64,000 bases of DNA from an uncultured Clostridia bacterium (GTDB lineage Bacteria; Bacillota; Clostridia; Peptostreptococcales; Anaerovoracaceae): positions 1-64,000 of the forward strand of contig CALIXS010000018.1 of the NCBI GenBank assembly GCA_938046095.1. The letters run 5' to 3'. Position numbers and translations under genes: made by a program. The notes beneath the pieces were generated by a model, which saw only the letters and a program-made list of their open reading frames with translations, had not been told where the DNA came from and did no database searches. Positions 15,854-25,495 of this stretch are shown here, one piece after another (within the stretch, counting starts at the first letter, position 1; every line of letters begins with the position of its first letter).

Positions 15854-18800
15854 TTATTTTACCACACCATACGTGCATCCTGCAAATGCCGTATTGAACA
15901 TGCATATTCCCTTATATCTGCAATACGTGCACGGCTTACTCATGCCCGATTTCTTCGGTCTGATGTCTATGCGACCGTCGAGCATCTCGAGGCACAGACT
16001 TTGTGTCACGGAATTTATCCTCGAGCGCAGCTCCGCAAACTCGTCCTCCGATATCAGAAAATCCCGGATATCGGTACCGATCCTGCCGTCTACATTCGTC
16101 CTGACCGGAATTACAGGTGAACGCCCCTCAAAATCACCCGCAATTTCTTTTATGACATCGGCGCTGTCCAACATTATACCATTAAGTTTGAAAAAGTTCT
16201 CCATGTTTTTTGAAATTGTTGAGGAAATTTTATCGGGCTCCACACCGGTCAGATCCGTATTAGGATCAGCAATATTGAAATAGAAGACTCCGGCAGGCTT
16301 TCCGTCTTCACCGGCGGCGGCGTTAAGATAAAGCATCAGCTGGAGGCGGTAACCCTTTTCGGCCTCTGTCCTGTCAAATTTCTCATTTCCGGTCTTGTAA
16401 TCTATTATTTTGATCCTGTCATCCCGGAGAGTATCTACCCGGTCTATCTTTCCTTTGATCAATACAGTCCCTGAGCCTGTTTCCACCCTTATCGGAGGAA
16501 GCTTCCCCGACGGGCCGAAGGGCACTTCAAAATCGGTCGACTTTATCGCTCCGCGGCGCACGTGGCTTACCAAAGCCGTACACACATAGAAGCATGTGCT
16601 TTGCGCTCTTACCTTCCAATATTTATCGCCGTCGGTATACGTAAACACGCCGTCGCGGTACTGCTCCGCCTCCTCCTCAATGACTTCGGATATATGCGCC
16701 TTGAGCTCATCTGTGGTTACGGTCTGCCACGTCCGCTCCTTTGTCAGTCTCTCGGAAATGCGCATAAGAACGAGATGGTACAGATCTCCTATCTCACGGC
16801 CTGCAATGGTGTATTCGCGCTGTTCATCAGGCCTTAACGCATAGCTTACAAAATGAGAGAACGGACATCTGCTGAACGCTTCTATGCGCGACGGACTGAA
16901 TTCGTACCGTATGTTCGTATCGCGCTGCAGATCGTCTGCTCTCACGGCGTCTCTGTCTGATGCGGAAGAATCCGCATCATCAGCACCGCGTCCGAACAGT
17001 TTTCTGACTAGATCGGATCCGAGCGGTCTTTGACGGTTATCAAAATCGAGTGCGCGCCTTATGCCGCCATATGCTTCGGAATCATTCTCCGAAAGCCATT
17101 CACCTACGGCTTTCCACTCCGGTGCGATCTTCCCGCCTTTTTTTGCCCTCCGCATCGCAGCTGTATACTGGCGGGCCGTATTCACACGTCCGCCTATCAT
17201 AAATTCGGGTATCCCCTGTGATACCGCGTCGTCAATAGGCGTAAGATCAGGAAAGATCGTCAAAAGGCGATCTATTATTTCCGACGGTCTGAGCTCCGCA
17301 CCCTCGTCGTCACGCACGGAATAAGATATCCAGAGGTGCTCGCTCGGTTTTGAAAGATTACGGTATATAGCAAGCTGCTCCTCCATTATCCGAATATCAT
17401 CGGTCTTGCTGAACGGAGAACCCGCTGCCTGAACCGCCTCAAGCTCCTCGGAACTGAACAGAGGAGACTCGCCTGCATCGAGAGGAAGCATACCTTCGTT
17501 GGCACCGATCACGATCAAAGCTTTGACGGCCGCCGAACGTGTCCTTTGCATGGTTCCGAGCATGATATCGTCCGCAGTCGGCGGTATGACCCCCACCTCC
17601 ATATGAGTCAGCCCTGAGAGAAGCATCTCCGTAAACTGTGCGCCGCGAAAAGGCTCACTTCCCATTATCTGCGCCATCTGACTGAACGCGTCCATTATCA
17701 TAGACCAGACCTGCATGGTCTCCTCCGCCATATCCACAAAGCCGCCGGCCTCTTGTGCCTGCGCCGTCCCTGCGATTTTTTCCGGAAGCCCGATCTTGAC
17801 AAGAAGCTCGTAAAAGCTGCGCAGGAACTCGCCGCACGTCTGTTTCCTCTCATATACGTTTTCAAACGGAGAAAACAACTCCATAACTCTCGAGTGCAGC
17901 GCTTCTATCCTCTGAAGGCCCTCCTCCCCGTACTCAAATGCTCCTCTTAAGAAAGGCTTTTTCCACATCGAGCCTTTTATCCTGTACTTCGTCACGTAAT
18001 TTTCGAGCATATCGGTTTCATCAGCGTCAAGCCCTGCGAACCCCGTTTTGATTACACGCATCACATCATTCGTCGCGCAGCCGGAGCCGAGCGCCTCCAA
18101 AAGTGCGACGATGAATACGGCAGCCTTTGACGCGGCTATCGGACGCTTGAAATCGCCGAATATCCCGATCCCGTACTCTTCAAAGGCACGCGAAATCATC
18201 GACATTCTGTGATCCTGATCGTTGCATATCAAAACTATATCGCTCATCCTGTATCCCTCATCGCGAAGCAGGTGCAGCACGTATGATGCTGCGGACTGAG
18301 CCTCATTGTACATATTGGCGGCGCGGACTACAGTTATGCCCGAGCAGTCGTCCGCCGGCTCGGGCGAGATTCTGTAAAGCTCTTTTTCCAGAGTACGAAT
18401 TCCCGGTGCGCGCACACACGGCTCACCGGAGGCACGGCACACCGAAACGTCGGCACCGGCACCGTTTGCGGCTTCAATAAGCGCTTTTGTCACTATGCCG
18501 GTCAGGGTAAACAGTTCGTCGTCGCCCGAGCCCTCATCGTATGTGAGGTACACGTCCGTTTCGACTGCAGCAGCCGAAAGAGCTGCAATAAAGGCGACGT
18601 TCTTCGGTGTAAAGCTGTCAAAGCCGTATATCCAGATGCGAGATGAGGCTATGAATGCGGAGCCTGCCGTCATACTTATATACATGTCGATCATGTCCTC
18701 AGAGTCCGTATAGCAGCCCTCAGTTGCCTTTTCGTATTCGGCGTATATCCTTTGCAGATCCCGAAGCTTCATGCTCAGCATTCCGTCCGAGCCGCCTGCC

Positions 18801-19219
18801 GCAGCAGCAGCGAGCTCCTCAGGTCCGCAGCTGTACTGCTTTGCCTGAGAAATGAAATCGTTTACGGTTTCGATAAAAGCTTCCTTCTGCGAGAGCCCGC
18901 CGAATACCTCAAGTTCCCCGTCAAGTCCGGAGATTATGCCCGTAAGAAGCATCTGACGCCCGTATTTGTCTATAACGGCAGTCGGCTGTTTGCCGGCCTC
19001 CCTGAGAAGCCTTGAGCCGAGGCGCGAAAATGTCGTTATCTCGACATCGAGCAGAACATCCGTATTCATGCAGTTCATCGCCCGTTTTTCGGCGTCAAGC
19101 GTGTACTGATCCGGCACTATTACAAGCGTTCCGGTGCCGCAAGGCTTTGCCGCCGTTATCGCCTTATATATGAACTTTTCCTTGTCCGTGTCCTCACGGC
19201 TTCTGTAAATTTTCAGCAT
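15854..19219 (-). CDS. addB: AddB-like ATP-dependent nuclease subunit, Walker A lost
   Basis: This 1121-residue AddB-family protein belongs to the AddAB helicase-nuclease that resects double-strand breaks for recombination. Family features: VPDQYTLDAEK (about 35-45), TTFSRL, TMQRTRSAAVKALIVIGANEG, and a C-terminal PD-(D/E)XK nuclease with GKIDRVD and IIDYKTG. The iron-sulfur cysteines are kept (RCPFSHFV; CTYCRYKGIC near the end). Unusually, the N-terminal Walker A loop (GRSGSGKT in B. subtilis AddB) reads YRSREDTDKEKF, so nucleotide binding there is likely lost. addA, normally next to it, is absent; tex lies 9 nt upstream and a tRNA downstream. Confidence 0.88.
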   Translation of the reverse strand: MLKIYRSREDTDKEKFIYKAITAAKPCGTGTLVIVPDQYTLDAEKRAMNCMNTDVLLDVEITTFSRLGSRLLREAGKQPTAVIDKYGRQMLLTGIISGLDGELEVFGGLSQKEAFIETVNDFISQAKQYSCGPEELAAAAAGGSDGMLSMKLRDLQRIYAEYEKATEGCYTDSEDMIDMYISMTAGSAFIASSRIWIYGFDSFTPKNVAFIAALSAAAVETDVYLTYDEGSGDDELFTLTGIVTKALIEAANGAGADVSVCRASGEPCVRAPGIRTLEKELYRISPEPADDCSGITVVRAANMYNEAQSAASYVLHLLRDEGYRMSDIVLICNDQDHRMSMISRAFEEYGIGIFGDFKRPIAASKAAVFIVALLEALGSGCATNDVMRVIKTGFAGLDADETDMLENYVTKYRIKGSMWKKPFLRGAFEYGEEGLQRIEALHSRVMELFSPFENVYERKQTCGEFLRSFYELLVKIGLPEKIAGTAQAQEAGGFVDMAEETMQVWSMIMDAFSQMAQIMGSEPFRGAQFTEMLLSGLTHMEVGVIPPTADDIMLGTMQRTRSAAVKALIVIGANEGMLPLDAGESPLFSSEELEAVQAAGSPFSKTDDIRIMEEQLAIYRNLSKPSEHLWISYSVRDDEGAELRPSEIIDRLLTIFPDLTPIDDAVSQGIPEFMIGGRVNTARQYTAAMRRAKKGGKIAPEWKAVGEWLSENDSEAYGGIRRALDFDNRQRPLGSDLVRKLFGRGADDADSSASDRDAVRADDLQRDTNIRYEFSPSRIEAFSRCPFSHFVSYALRPDEQREYTIAGREIGDLYHLVLMRISERLTKERTWQTVTTDELKAHISEVIEEEAEQYRDGVFTYTDGDKYWKVRAQSTCFYVCTALVSHVRRGAIKSTDFEVPFGPSGKLPPIRVETGSGTVLIKGKIDRVDTLRDDRIKIIDYKTGNEKFDRTEAEKGYRLQLMLYLNAAAGEDGKPAGVFYFNIADPNTDLTGVEPDKISSTISKNMENFFKLNGIMLDSADVIKEIAGDFEGRSPVIPVRTNVDGRIGTDIRDFLISEDEFAELRSRINSVTQSLCLEMLDGRIDIRPKKSGMSKPCTYCRYKGICMFNTAFAGCTYGVVK

Positions 19220-19228
19220 GCTTATAAC

Positions 19229-21400
19229 CTAAAGCTTCATCGTAAGCGATATCTTGCCGCGTTCTCTGTCAACGCCTATTATCCTGACCTTGACCGTGTC
19301 GCCGACAGAAACGACGTCCATCGGGTGTTTAACGTATTTATCGCTCATTTGCGATATGTGAACGAGCCCGTCATTCTTGACTCCGATGTCGACAAAAGCG
19401 CCGAAATCGACGACATTCCTGACCGTTCCTGTCAGCTCCATACCCTCTTTGAGGTCGTCGAAGCTGCGTACATCGTTTCTGAAAACAACCGGCGGAGCAT
19501 CCTCACGAGGGTCTCTCCCGGGCTTGCGCAGCTCGGATATTATATCTCTTACAGTCGGCTCACCTATGCCGAGCTCGGCCGCCATCGCCGCAACGCAAGC
19601 CTCTCTCGGGAGTGCGGGATATGCCTTGACAATCCTTTCACCCAGGTCCTTTGCTCCTCCCGAGGCGATGTCCTCACCGCTTATGCCTATTTTTTTCATC
19701 ATCACCTTCGTCTGTCTGTACGACTCCGGATGTACTCCCGTTGCGTCGAGCGGCTCATCTCCCCCGATTATCCTCAGAAAGCCCGCACACTGCTCGTACG
19801 CCTTCGGGCCGAGCTTCTCGACCTTGAGCAGTTCTCTCCTGTTTTTGAACCGACCGTTCGCCTCGCGATACCTGACTATGTTTCCGGCAACCGCAGCGTT
19901 TATACCCGACACGTATGACAAAAGCGACGACGATGCCGTGTTCAGGTCGACGCCGACTTTGTTGACGCAATCTTCCACTACGCCGCCGAGCGCAGTGTCG
20001 AGACTTTTTTGGTTCATGTCGTGCTGATACTGACCTACGCCTATGTGCTTCGGGTCTATCTTGACGAGCTCCGCGAGCGGATCCTGAAGACGCCTGCCCA
20101 GAGACATCGCGCCCCTCGTCGTCACGTCGAGATCGGGATACTCCTCAGCGGCAAGCTTTGACGCGGAGTAAACAGATGCCCCCGCCTCGTTTACTATTGT
20201 ATACTCTATATTCAGTCCTGATTTTCCGATAAAGGCCGCCACAACCTCCTCCGTCTCACGCGATGCCGTTCCGTTGCCGATAACGATGACATCCGTCCCG
20301 TATTTTCTAACAATTTCGGCGAGTACCTTCTCTGTACCTCCGACATCGTTCTTAGGCTGAGTCGGGTATACAGTAGTGTATGCGAGCAGTTTTCCCGTTT
20401 CGTCGAGGACAGCCACCTTGCAGCCCGTCCGGTAGCCGGGATCTATGCTTATTATCCTTTTCCCTCTTACCGGCGGAACCATAAGCAGCTTTTCCGTATT
20501 GCCTGCAAAGACCCTTATCGCTTCCGCCTGCGCCCGTTCTGTCAGTGAGGCGCGCACATCACGCTCGGCGGACGGTTCTATCAGCCTCTTATACGCATCC
20601 GCGACGGTCTCCTTGAGCATCTCCGTAAATAAGGACGCGCCGCGTATATATCTGCGCTCGAGCATGCCTGTTACCTTATCCCTGTCAATGCGGACGGCGA
20701 CCTTGAGCTTACCCTCCTTTTCGCCGCGGTTCACAGCAAGCACCCTGTGGTTCGGGATCTTTGATACCGCCTCCTGTTTGCCGTAATACATATCGTAAGC
20801 GGTCTTTTCATCCCGGTCGGCCGCCTCGGTAACGATGAGTCCCGTATCGTATATGAGATTTCTGACCTCCTGCACCGTATCGGCATCGTCCGCAATCATT
20901 TCGGCCACAATATCGAGCGCGCCCTGGACGGCTTCCTCCACGGAATTTACGCCCTTATCGGGATCGACATAAGGCATTGCCGTCTCCTCGACGCTGCCCG
21001 ACCTTTGCTGCTGGAGGCTGATCAGCATGGCGAGAGGCTCAAGGCCTTTTTCCCGCGCCTTTCCCGCGCGCGTCGTCTTCTTTTGTCTGTACGGCTTGTA
21101 CAGATCCTCTACCCTTTGCAGCACCTCGGCTTTATCAATCTCCGCTTTGATCTCGTCCGTAAGCTTTCCCTGCTCGTCTATCAGACGAAGAACCTCCCCC
21201 TTGCGCTCCTCAAGGCTTCTCATATATATAAGCCGCTCGTCCAGCTTCCTGAGAACATCGTCTGACAGTCCTCCCGTAGCCTCCTTGCGGTATCTGGCTA
21301 TAAACGGAATAGTGTTTCCGTCATCGATAAGGGCTATCGTCTTTTCCGCCTGAGCGTATGTAATGCCTAATTCCTGTGCGAGCTTCTTCGCTATATCCAT
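19229..21400 (-). CDS. tex: Tex-family S1 RNA-binding protein
   Basis: This 723-residue Tex protein is a nucleic-acid-binding factor linked to transcription in bacteria. Domains in order: N-terminal helical region with NTIPFIARYRKEATGGL (about 29-45), a YqgF/RNase H-like core (IISIDPGYRTGCKVAVLDETGKL, split, about 331-353), helix-hairpin-helix modules (NTASSSLLSYVSGI; RRELLKVEKLGPKAYEQCAGFL, split) and a C-terminal S1 domain (GMELTGTVRNVVDFGAFVDI, about 648-667). Length is normal. It is preceded by a GGAGAAG ribosome site and appears co-transcribed with addB. Confidence 0.95.
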   Translation of the reverse strand: MDIAKKLAQELGITYAQAEKTIALIDDGNTIPFIARYRKEATGGLSDDVLRKLDERLIYMRSLEERKGEVLRLIDEQGKLTDEIKAEIDKAEVLQRVEDLYKPYRQKKTTRAGKAREKGLEPLAMLISLQQQRSGSVEETAMPYVDPDKGVNSVEEAVQGALDIVAEMIADDADTVQEVRNLIYDTGLIVTEAADRDEKTAYDMYYGKQEAVSKIPNHRVLAVNRGEKEGKLKVAVRIDRDKVTGMLERRYIRGASLFTEMLKETVADAYKRLIEPSAERDVRASLTERAQAEAIRVFAGNTEKLLMVPPVRGKRIISIDPGYRTGCKVAVLDETGKLLAYTTVYPTQPKNDVGGTEKVLAEIVRKYGTDVIVIGNGTASRETEEVVAAFIGKSGLNIEYTIVNEAGASVYSASKLAAEEYPDLDVTTRGAMSLGRRLQDPLAELVKIDPKHIGVGQYQHDMNQKSLDTALGGVVEDCVNKVGVDLNTASSSLLSYVSGINAAVAGNIVRYREANGRFKNRRELLKVEKLGPKAYEQCAGFLRIIGGDEPLDATGVHPESYRQTKVMMKKIGISGEDIASGGAKDLGERIVKAYPALPREACVAAMAAELGIGEPTVRDIISELRKPGRDPREDAPPVVFRNDVRSFDDLKEGMELTGTVRNVVDFGAFVDIGVKNDGLVHISQMSDKYVKHPMDVVSVGDTVKVRIIGVDRERGKISLTMKL

Positions 21401-21446
21401 ACTTTGCTTCTCCTTAGAATACTGTCTATTATCATATCATATCATG

Positions 21447-21475
21447 TTGCGTTCGGCTTGCTTTTATCGTATATT
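21447..21475 (+). promoter_or_regulatory. Promoter of the flavin split-barrel gene
   Basis: -35 TTGCGT (21447-21452), 17-nt spacer, -10 TATATT (21470-21475). The opposite strand holds ATGATATGATATGATA, probably part of the tex promoter. Confidence 0.6.
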
Positions 21476-21518
21476 GTTAATATCTTGATTCTTGATTGCG
21501 GAAAGGAGATAAACGCTC

Positions 21519-21998
21519 ATGTTCAGAGAAATGCGCCGTTTTAAGCAGCTTCTTACAAAAGAAGAGACCGTGGCCATATTTGAGAGAGGTCAGGAGGGGA
21601 TCCTTGCCGTTCAGGGAGACGACGGATATCCGTATGCCGTACCGGTAAATTATATATATAAGGACGGGGAAATATATTTTCACGGAGGGACGGCGGGCCA
21701 CAGGTATGATGCCCTGAAGCGCTGCGACAAGGTTTCATTCTGCGTCATAGACAAAAACACCGTAGTCCCCGAAAAGGTGACTACGTATTTCAGGAGTGCC
21801 GTCGCTTTCGGCAGGGCACACATTCTCGAGGGTGACGAGGAAACGGCGAATGCGGCGCGCATGCTCGCCTATAAATACAGCGCCGACTTTCCGGATGCCA
21901 TAGAAGAAGAAATCAGAACGAGCATGGGTCACCTCTGCTGCGTGCGCATCGACATAGAGCACATGACAGGCAAGCAGGCCATAGAGCTTGTAAAATAG
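21519..21998 (+). CDS. Pyridoxamine 5'-phosphate oxidase-like flavin split-barrel protein (NimA type)
   Basis: A 159-residue protein of the FMN-binding split-barrel superfamily that includes 5-nitroimidazole reductases (NimA). It shows EGILAVQGDDGYPYAVPVNY (about 26-45), IYFHGGTAGHRYDALKR (about 52-68) and the terminal segment MTGKQAIELVK common to this group. These proteins bind FMN or heme and reduce small substrates; the true substrate is unknown here. Start ATG 21519 follows GGAAAGGAG. It is a single-gene unit, convergent with the ABC transporter genes. Confidence 0.88.
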   Translation: MFREMRRFKQLLTKEETVAIFERGQEGILAVQGDDGYPYAVPVNYIYKDGEIYFHGGTAGHRYDALKRCDKVSFCVIDKNTVVPEKVTTYFRSAVAFGRAHILEGDEETANAARMLAYKYSADFPDAIEEEIRTSMGHLCCVRIDIEHMTGKQAIELVK

Positions 21999-22126
21999 GC
22001 GGAAGCACCCGAAGTAACAAAAACATGTCACGGGCTCTCGTGCGAAGTGCTGTAAAAGCGCGATAAAAGCGTACTTCCGTCGCCTCAAACGGCGAGACCT
22101 TGAGCGTATCGGTTTTTTTATCGGTT

Positions 22127-22846
22127 TTATTTTATGAAGCTTCCTATAAACGACTTTGTCCTGTTGTTTTTAGGATCGTTGAATATCTGATCGGTACTGC
22201 CCTGCTCCACGATCTTCCCCTCGGTCATAAAGATGACCTTATCGGAGATCTCACGCGCAAAGCCCATTTCGTGCGTGACTATGAGCATCGTCATACCTGC
22301 TGCGGCGAGTTTTTTCATTACGTCCAACACTTCACCCACCATTTCGGGATCGAGGGCCGACGTCGGCTCATCAAAAAGTATTATCTCCGGATCCATCGCA
22401 AGCGCCCTTGCAATGGCTACCCGTTGTTTTTGTCCGCCCGAAAGGTTGTGCGGGTATGCATCTTTTTTGTCGGAAAGCCCGACAAGCTCAAGAAGCTCCA
22501 CCACCTTCGCCTCGGCCTCGGCCTTTGTCCTGTGCAGCACATTTACCGGCGCTACTGCGATATTGCCTGTGACGTCGAGATTATTGAAAAGATTGAAATT
22601 CTGAAAGACCATTGACGTCTTTGTCCTTACTTCTCTGAGATTTTCGTCCGTTATAAGTTCGCCGTCTATGTATACCTCGCCGGAATCGGGTGTTTCGAGA
22701 CGGTTGACGCACCTGAGCAGTGTGCTCTTTCCGGAGCCGGAGGAGCCTATTATCGAAAGAACTTCGCCGTCCTCTACGGTGAAGCTCACATCGTCGACCG
22801 CCCTGAGATCGCCGAACAGCTTGATTATATTCTTTGCTTCTATCAT
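22127..22846 (-). CDS. Polar amino acid ABC transporter ATP-binding protein
   Basis: A 239-residue ATPase of the GlnQ/HisP type that drives import of a polar amino acid. ATG 22846 (MIEAKNIIK) is one base after the permease stop, with GGGGGAGAA before it; the longer frame lies inside the permease gene. Walker A GSSGSGKST, Q-loop QNFNLF, signature LSGGQKQR, Walker B IILFDEPTSALDPE and switch His in VTHEMGF are all intact. The substrate-binding protein of this system is not encoded here. Confidence 0.95.
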   Translation of the reverse strand: MIEAKNIIKLFGDLRAVDDVSFTVEDGEVLSIIGSSGSGKSTLLRCVNRLETPDSGEVYIDGELITDENLREVRTKTSMVFQNFNLFNNLDVTGNIAVAPVNVLHRTKAEAEAKVVELLELVGLSDKKDAYPHNLSGGQKQRVAIARALAMDPEIILFDEPTSALDPEMVGEVLDVMKKLAAAGMTMLIVTHEMGFAREISDKVIFMTEGKIVEQGSTDQIFNDPKNNRTKSFIGSFIK

Positions 22847-22847
22847 A

Positions 22848-23513
22848 TCAGTTCTCCCCCTTTGCCATCTTCTTTTCCACAAAGCCGACAAGCCTCGAGA
22901 GCGGGAAGGTCAGGCACAGATAAACGCCGGCCGCCCCTATGTAAGCGGGAAACGTGTTGTATGTCGCCGCCTGCCAGAGCTGCGCGCTCCTCAATATCTC
23001 CGTAACACCTACAAATGACAGGACCGCCGTCTCCTTGATCATAGTCACGAACTCGTTCCCGAACGACGGAATTACTATTCTTATCGCCTGCGGAAGAACG
23101 ATGAGCCTCGTTATCTGACCCTTCGTCATGCCGAGCGACTGAGCCGCCTCAATCTGTCCGGGATCGACAGCCTGCAGACCGCCTCTTATGACCTCCGCCA
23201 TGTACGCCGCACTGTTCAGCCCGCATACGAGCATGGCGGGTATTACGAGCATCGCCCACTTGAAACCGAGGCCGTAGCTCTGTATGAGCGCCGGGATTCC
23301 ATACGCCATTACCAGCGCCTGCACTACCATCGGCGTACCGCGCACTATCTCGATGTACAGCCCCGTAAGGAATCGCAGCACCTTGCTTCGCGATGTTCTG
23401 ACGAGCGCGAGGATAAGTCCGAACAGAATGCCGAGTATCAGGGCAAACAGTGAAACCAGCAAAGTCTGCGGGATACCCTTTGCAGCTATAAAAAAACCTT
23501 TGATAAAATCCAT
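22848..23513 (-). CDS. Polar amino acid ABC transporter permease
   Basis: A 221-residue membrane protein of the His/Glu/Gln/Arg permease family with about five transmembrane helices. The N-terminus IPQTLLVSLFALILGILFG and the coupling-helix (EAA) motif EAAQSLGMTKGQITRLIVLP (about 122-141) are typical. It is the first gene of a two-gene operon with the ATPase. A single permease would have to form a homodimer. No binding-protein gene is adjacent, which is unusual for an importer and means one must act from elsewhere. Confidence 0.93.
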   Translation of the reverse strand: MDFIKGFFIAAKGIPQTLLVSLFALILGILFGLILALVRTSRSKVLRFLTGLYIEIVRGTPMVVQALVMAYGIPALIQSYGLGFKWAMLVIPAMLVCGLNSAAYMAEVIRGGLQAVDPGQIEAAQSLGMTKGQITRLIVLPQAIRIVIPSFGNEFVTMIKETAVLSFVGVTEILRSAQLWQAATYNTFPAYIGAAGVYLCLTFPLSRLVGFVEKKMAKGEN

Positions 23514-23552
23514 CTCACCTTACACCTTTCACGGAATTATCATATCTGCAGT

Positions 23553-23574
23553 ACTATCATATCTATATGATAGT
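23553..23574. promoter_or_regulatory. Candidate operator upstream of the ABC permease
   Basis: Perfect inverted repeat ACTATCATAT-2-ATATGATAGT, 40 nt before the permease start. The right half is followed by a second TATGATAGTTTTT copy, so the site has three similar half-elements. On the plus strand it could also act as a weak terminator. Confidence 0.45.
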
Positions 23575-23764
23575 TTTTATGATAGTTTTTGCTGCACATT
23601 CAGTGACAAATTTTCTTAAAGCGGGATTTTTACGCGTTATCACGAACCATGAAAAGCCGCTCGGTTGTAATTATACAGCTAAATTCATAAATATGCAAGC
23701 ATCTATCGGTATTTCGTTTATTTATTGTATATTTATTTTATTAACCGTATTCTTCATTATAACG

Positions 23765-23778
23765 TAATGTATACATTA
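23765..23778. promoter_or_regulatory. Candidate GntR-type operator before the M20 operon
   Basis: Perfect 14-bp palindrome TAATGTATACATTA, with the TGTATACA core common to GntR-family sites, about 75 nt before the first peptidase gene. No regulator gene is adjacent. Confidence 0.45.
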
Positions 23779-23850
23779 GAAACACTTTGTGAAAACCTTA
23801 CCGAATGATGTTACAATTAAAATATGTCATCATGCTAATGGAGGTTTATT

Positions 23851-25491
23851 ATGGAACAGAAGCGTATTTATGATATTCTGAAGGGTCTTGTCGCATGCGA
23901 CAGCATAAGCTGTACCGATAAAGAACTGAAAGCAGAAAAATATGTATACGATTTTTTGCAGAGCATACCATATTTCAAAGAGCATCCGGAGCGGTGCGGA
24001 CTTCATAAAATACCGAATGATCCGTTTGCAAGAGCTGTTCCGTACGCGCTCATCCTCGGGAAAAAAAGGGATACAGTAATCCTTTCGGGACATATTGACG
24101 TTGTCGATACTCAGGTTTACGGCGATGCCGAGCCTCTCGCCTGCCAAATGGGCGAGGAGCTCGAGAAAAAACTCGCTTCGATGAATCTGAACGAACAGCA
24201 GCGCGCCGATATGGAGTCCGGAGAATGGATCTGGGGAAGAGGAACTGCCGACATGAAGGGCGGCATTGCAATAGCCATGTTCCTCCTCGAAAAATATGCG
24301 GCGCTCGCTCAGAAGGGCGAGCTTGAGGGCTCAGTCTTTTTCGCAGCCGTTGCCGATGAAGAAAGTTATTCCGCGGGTATGCGTGCAATATCACCGGTCA
24401 TGCTAGAATGCAGGAAAAAATATGACCTGAAACTCAAGCTCCTCATAAATCCCGAACCGGCGGGTGAACTTGGTGATGCTCAGATTTTGTCACTCGGTTC
24501 AATCGGAAAGTCGATGCCTGTTATCATGGTTCAGGGTGAACTCGCTCACGTCGGTCACTCGTTTAACGGGTTCAATGCACTCAGCCTGCTCAACGGTATC
24601 TTTCAGCGCTCAAACTGCACTATGGATTTCGTAGACACCTACAAAGAGGAAGCTTCTATGCCCGCTCATTGGTTCAACATGCGCGACATGAAAGAGCTTT
24701 ACGACGTGTCTTTGCCGTTCAGGGCCTCAGGCTATCTCACTGTGCTCAGCTTTGATACAACACTCGACATGATTATCGAAAAGCTGCGCGCAATGAGCCT
24801 CGACGCCTTCAGAGAAGAGGTTGCAAAACTCGATGCATGCTATCAGGAATTTAAAAAAGTATCCAGATTTGAAAAAAAAGAGAAAGTGTATTACGAGCCG
24901 ACTGTATACACCGTTCAGGAGCTCACGGCCGAGCTTAAGGAAAGCCGGGGCCGGGAATTCTCGGATTTTTATGCGGACATCTATAAAAAAGCCGGCCAAA
25001 AGATTGCGGAAGGCGAAAGTTATCCGGCAGCCACGGTGTATATGATGGATCAGCTCATGCAGTTTGCCGACATCAAAAAGCCTTACGTCCTCATAGGCGT
25101 CGCCCCTCCTTATTATCCGGCGACGCATTCCGATCTTATCCCGGGCAGGGAGGGCTACGGCACCGGGGTTTACGAGTTCGCCAAAAAGCTGTCGGAGGAG
25201 AAATACGGCCAGAAGCTGACGTACGAGAATTACTTCACGGGAATATCAGACAACAGCTATACCTCGCTTCCGGACATAGATTACGAAGCTCTGGCTGCCA
25301 ACTATCCTATGTGGGGTGATCTGTACAGCCTGGACCTGAAATCGATCAAAGAGCTTTCGGTTCCCGCGATCCTCTACGGCCCTGTCGGGCGCGAGTATCA
25401 CCAGTGGACGGAGCGCGTAAACAGGAAGAGTCTGCTCGAGGTAATTCCGGATATGCTCGAAAACGTAATAAAATTCGCGTGGGAGAACTGA
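23851..25491 (+). CDS. M20 metallopeptidase, RocB-like
   Basis: A 546-residue M20-family protein of the long RocB-like group. Di-zinc motifs: GHIDVVD (about 81-87), WGRGTADMKGG (about 130-140), and the glutamates of VADEESYS (about 168). The lid/insert region contains APPYYPATHSDLIPG, also seen in RocB. RocB is linked to arginine use in Bacillus but its reaction is not established. Start ATG 23851 has TGGAGG just upstream. It is the first gene of a tightly spaced plus-strand operon (next gene 4 nt on) of three M20 enzymes, an amidohydrolase and a transporter, so a role in catabolising a peptide or acylated amino acid is likely. Confidence 0.88.
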   Translation: MEQKRIYDILKGLVACDSISCTDKELKAEKYVYDFLQSIPYFKEHPERCGLHKIPNDPFARAVPYALILGKKRDTVILSGHIDVVDTQVYGDAEPLACQMGEELEKKLASMNLNEQQRADMESGEWIWGRGTADMKGGIAIAMFLLEKYAALAQKGELEGSVFFAAVADEESYSAGMRAISPVMLECRKKYDLKLKLLINPEPAGELGDAQILSLGSIGKSMPVIMVQGELAHVGHSFNGFNALSLLNGIFQRSNCTMDFVDTYKEEASMPAHWFNMRDMKELYDVSLPFRASGYLTVLSFDTTLDMIIEKLRAMSLDAFREEVAKLDACYQEFKKVSRFEKKEKVYYEPTVYTVQELTAELKESRGREFSDFYADIYKKAGQKIAEGESYPAATVYMMDQLMQFADIKKPYVLIGVAPPYYPATHSDLIPGREGYGTGVYEFAKKLSEEKYGQKLTYENYFTGISDNSYTSLPDIDYEALAANYPMWGDLYSLDLKSIKELSVPAILYGPVGREYHQWTERVNRKSLLEVIPDMLENVIKFAWEN

Positions 25492-25495
25492 AGTT

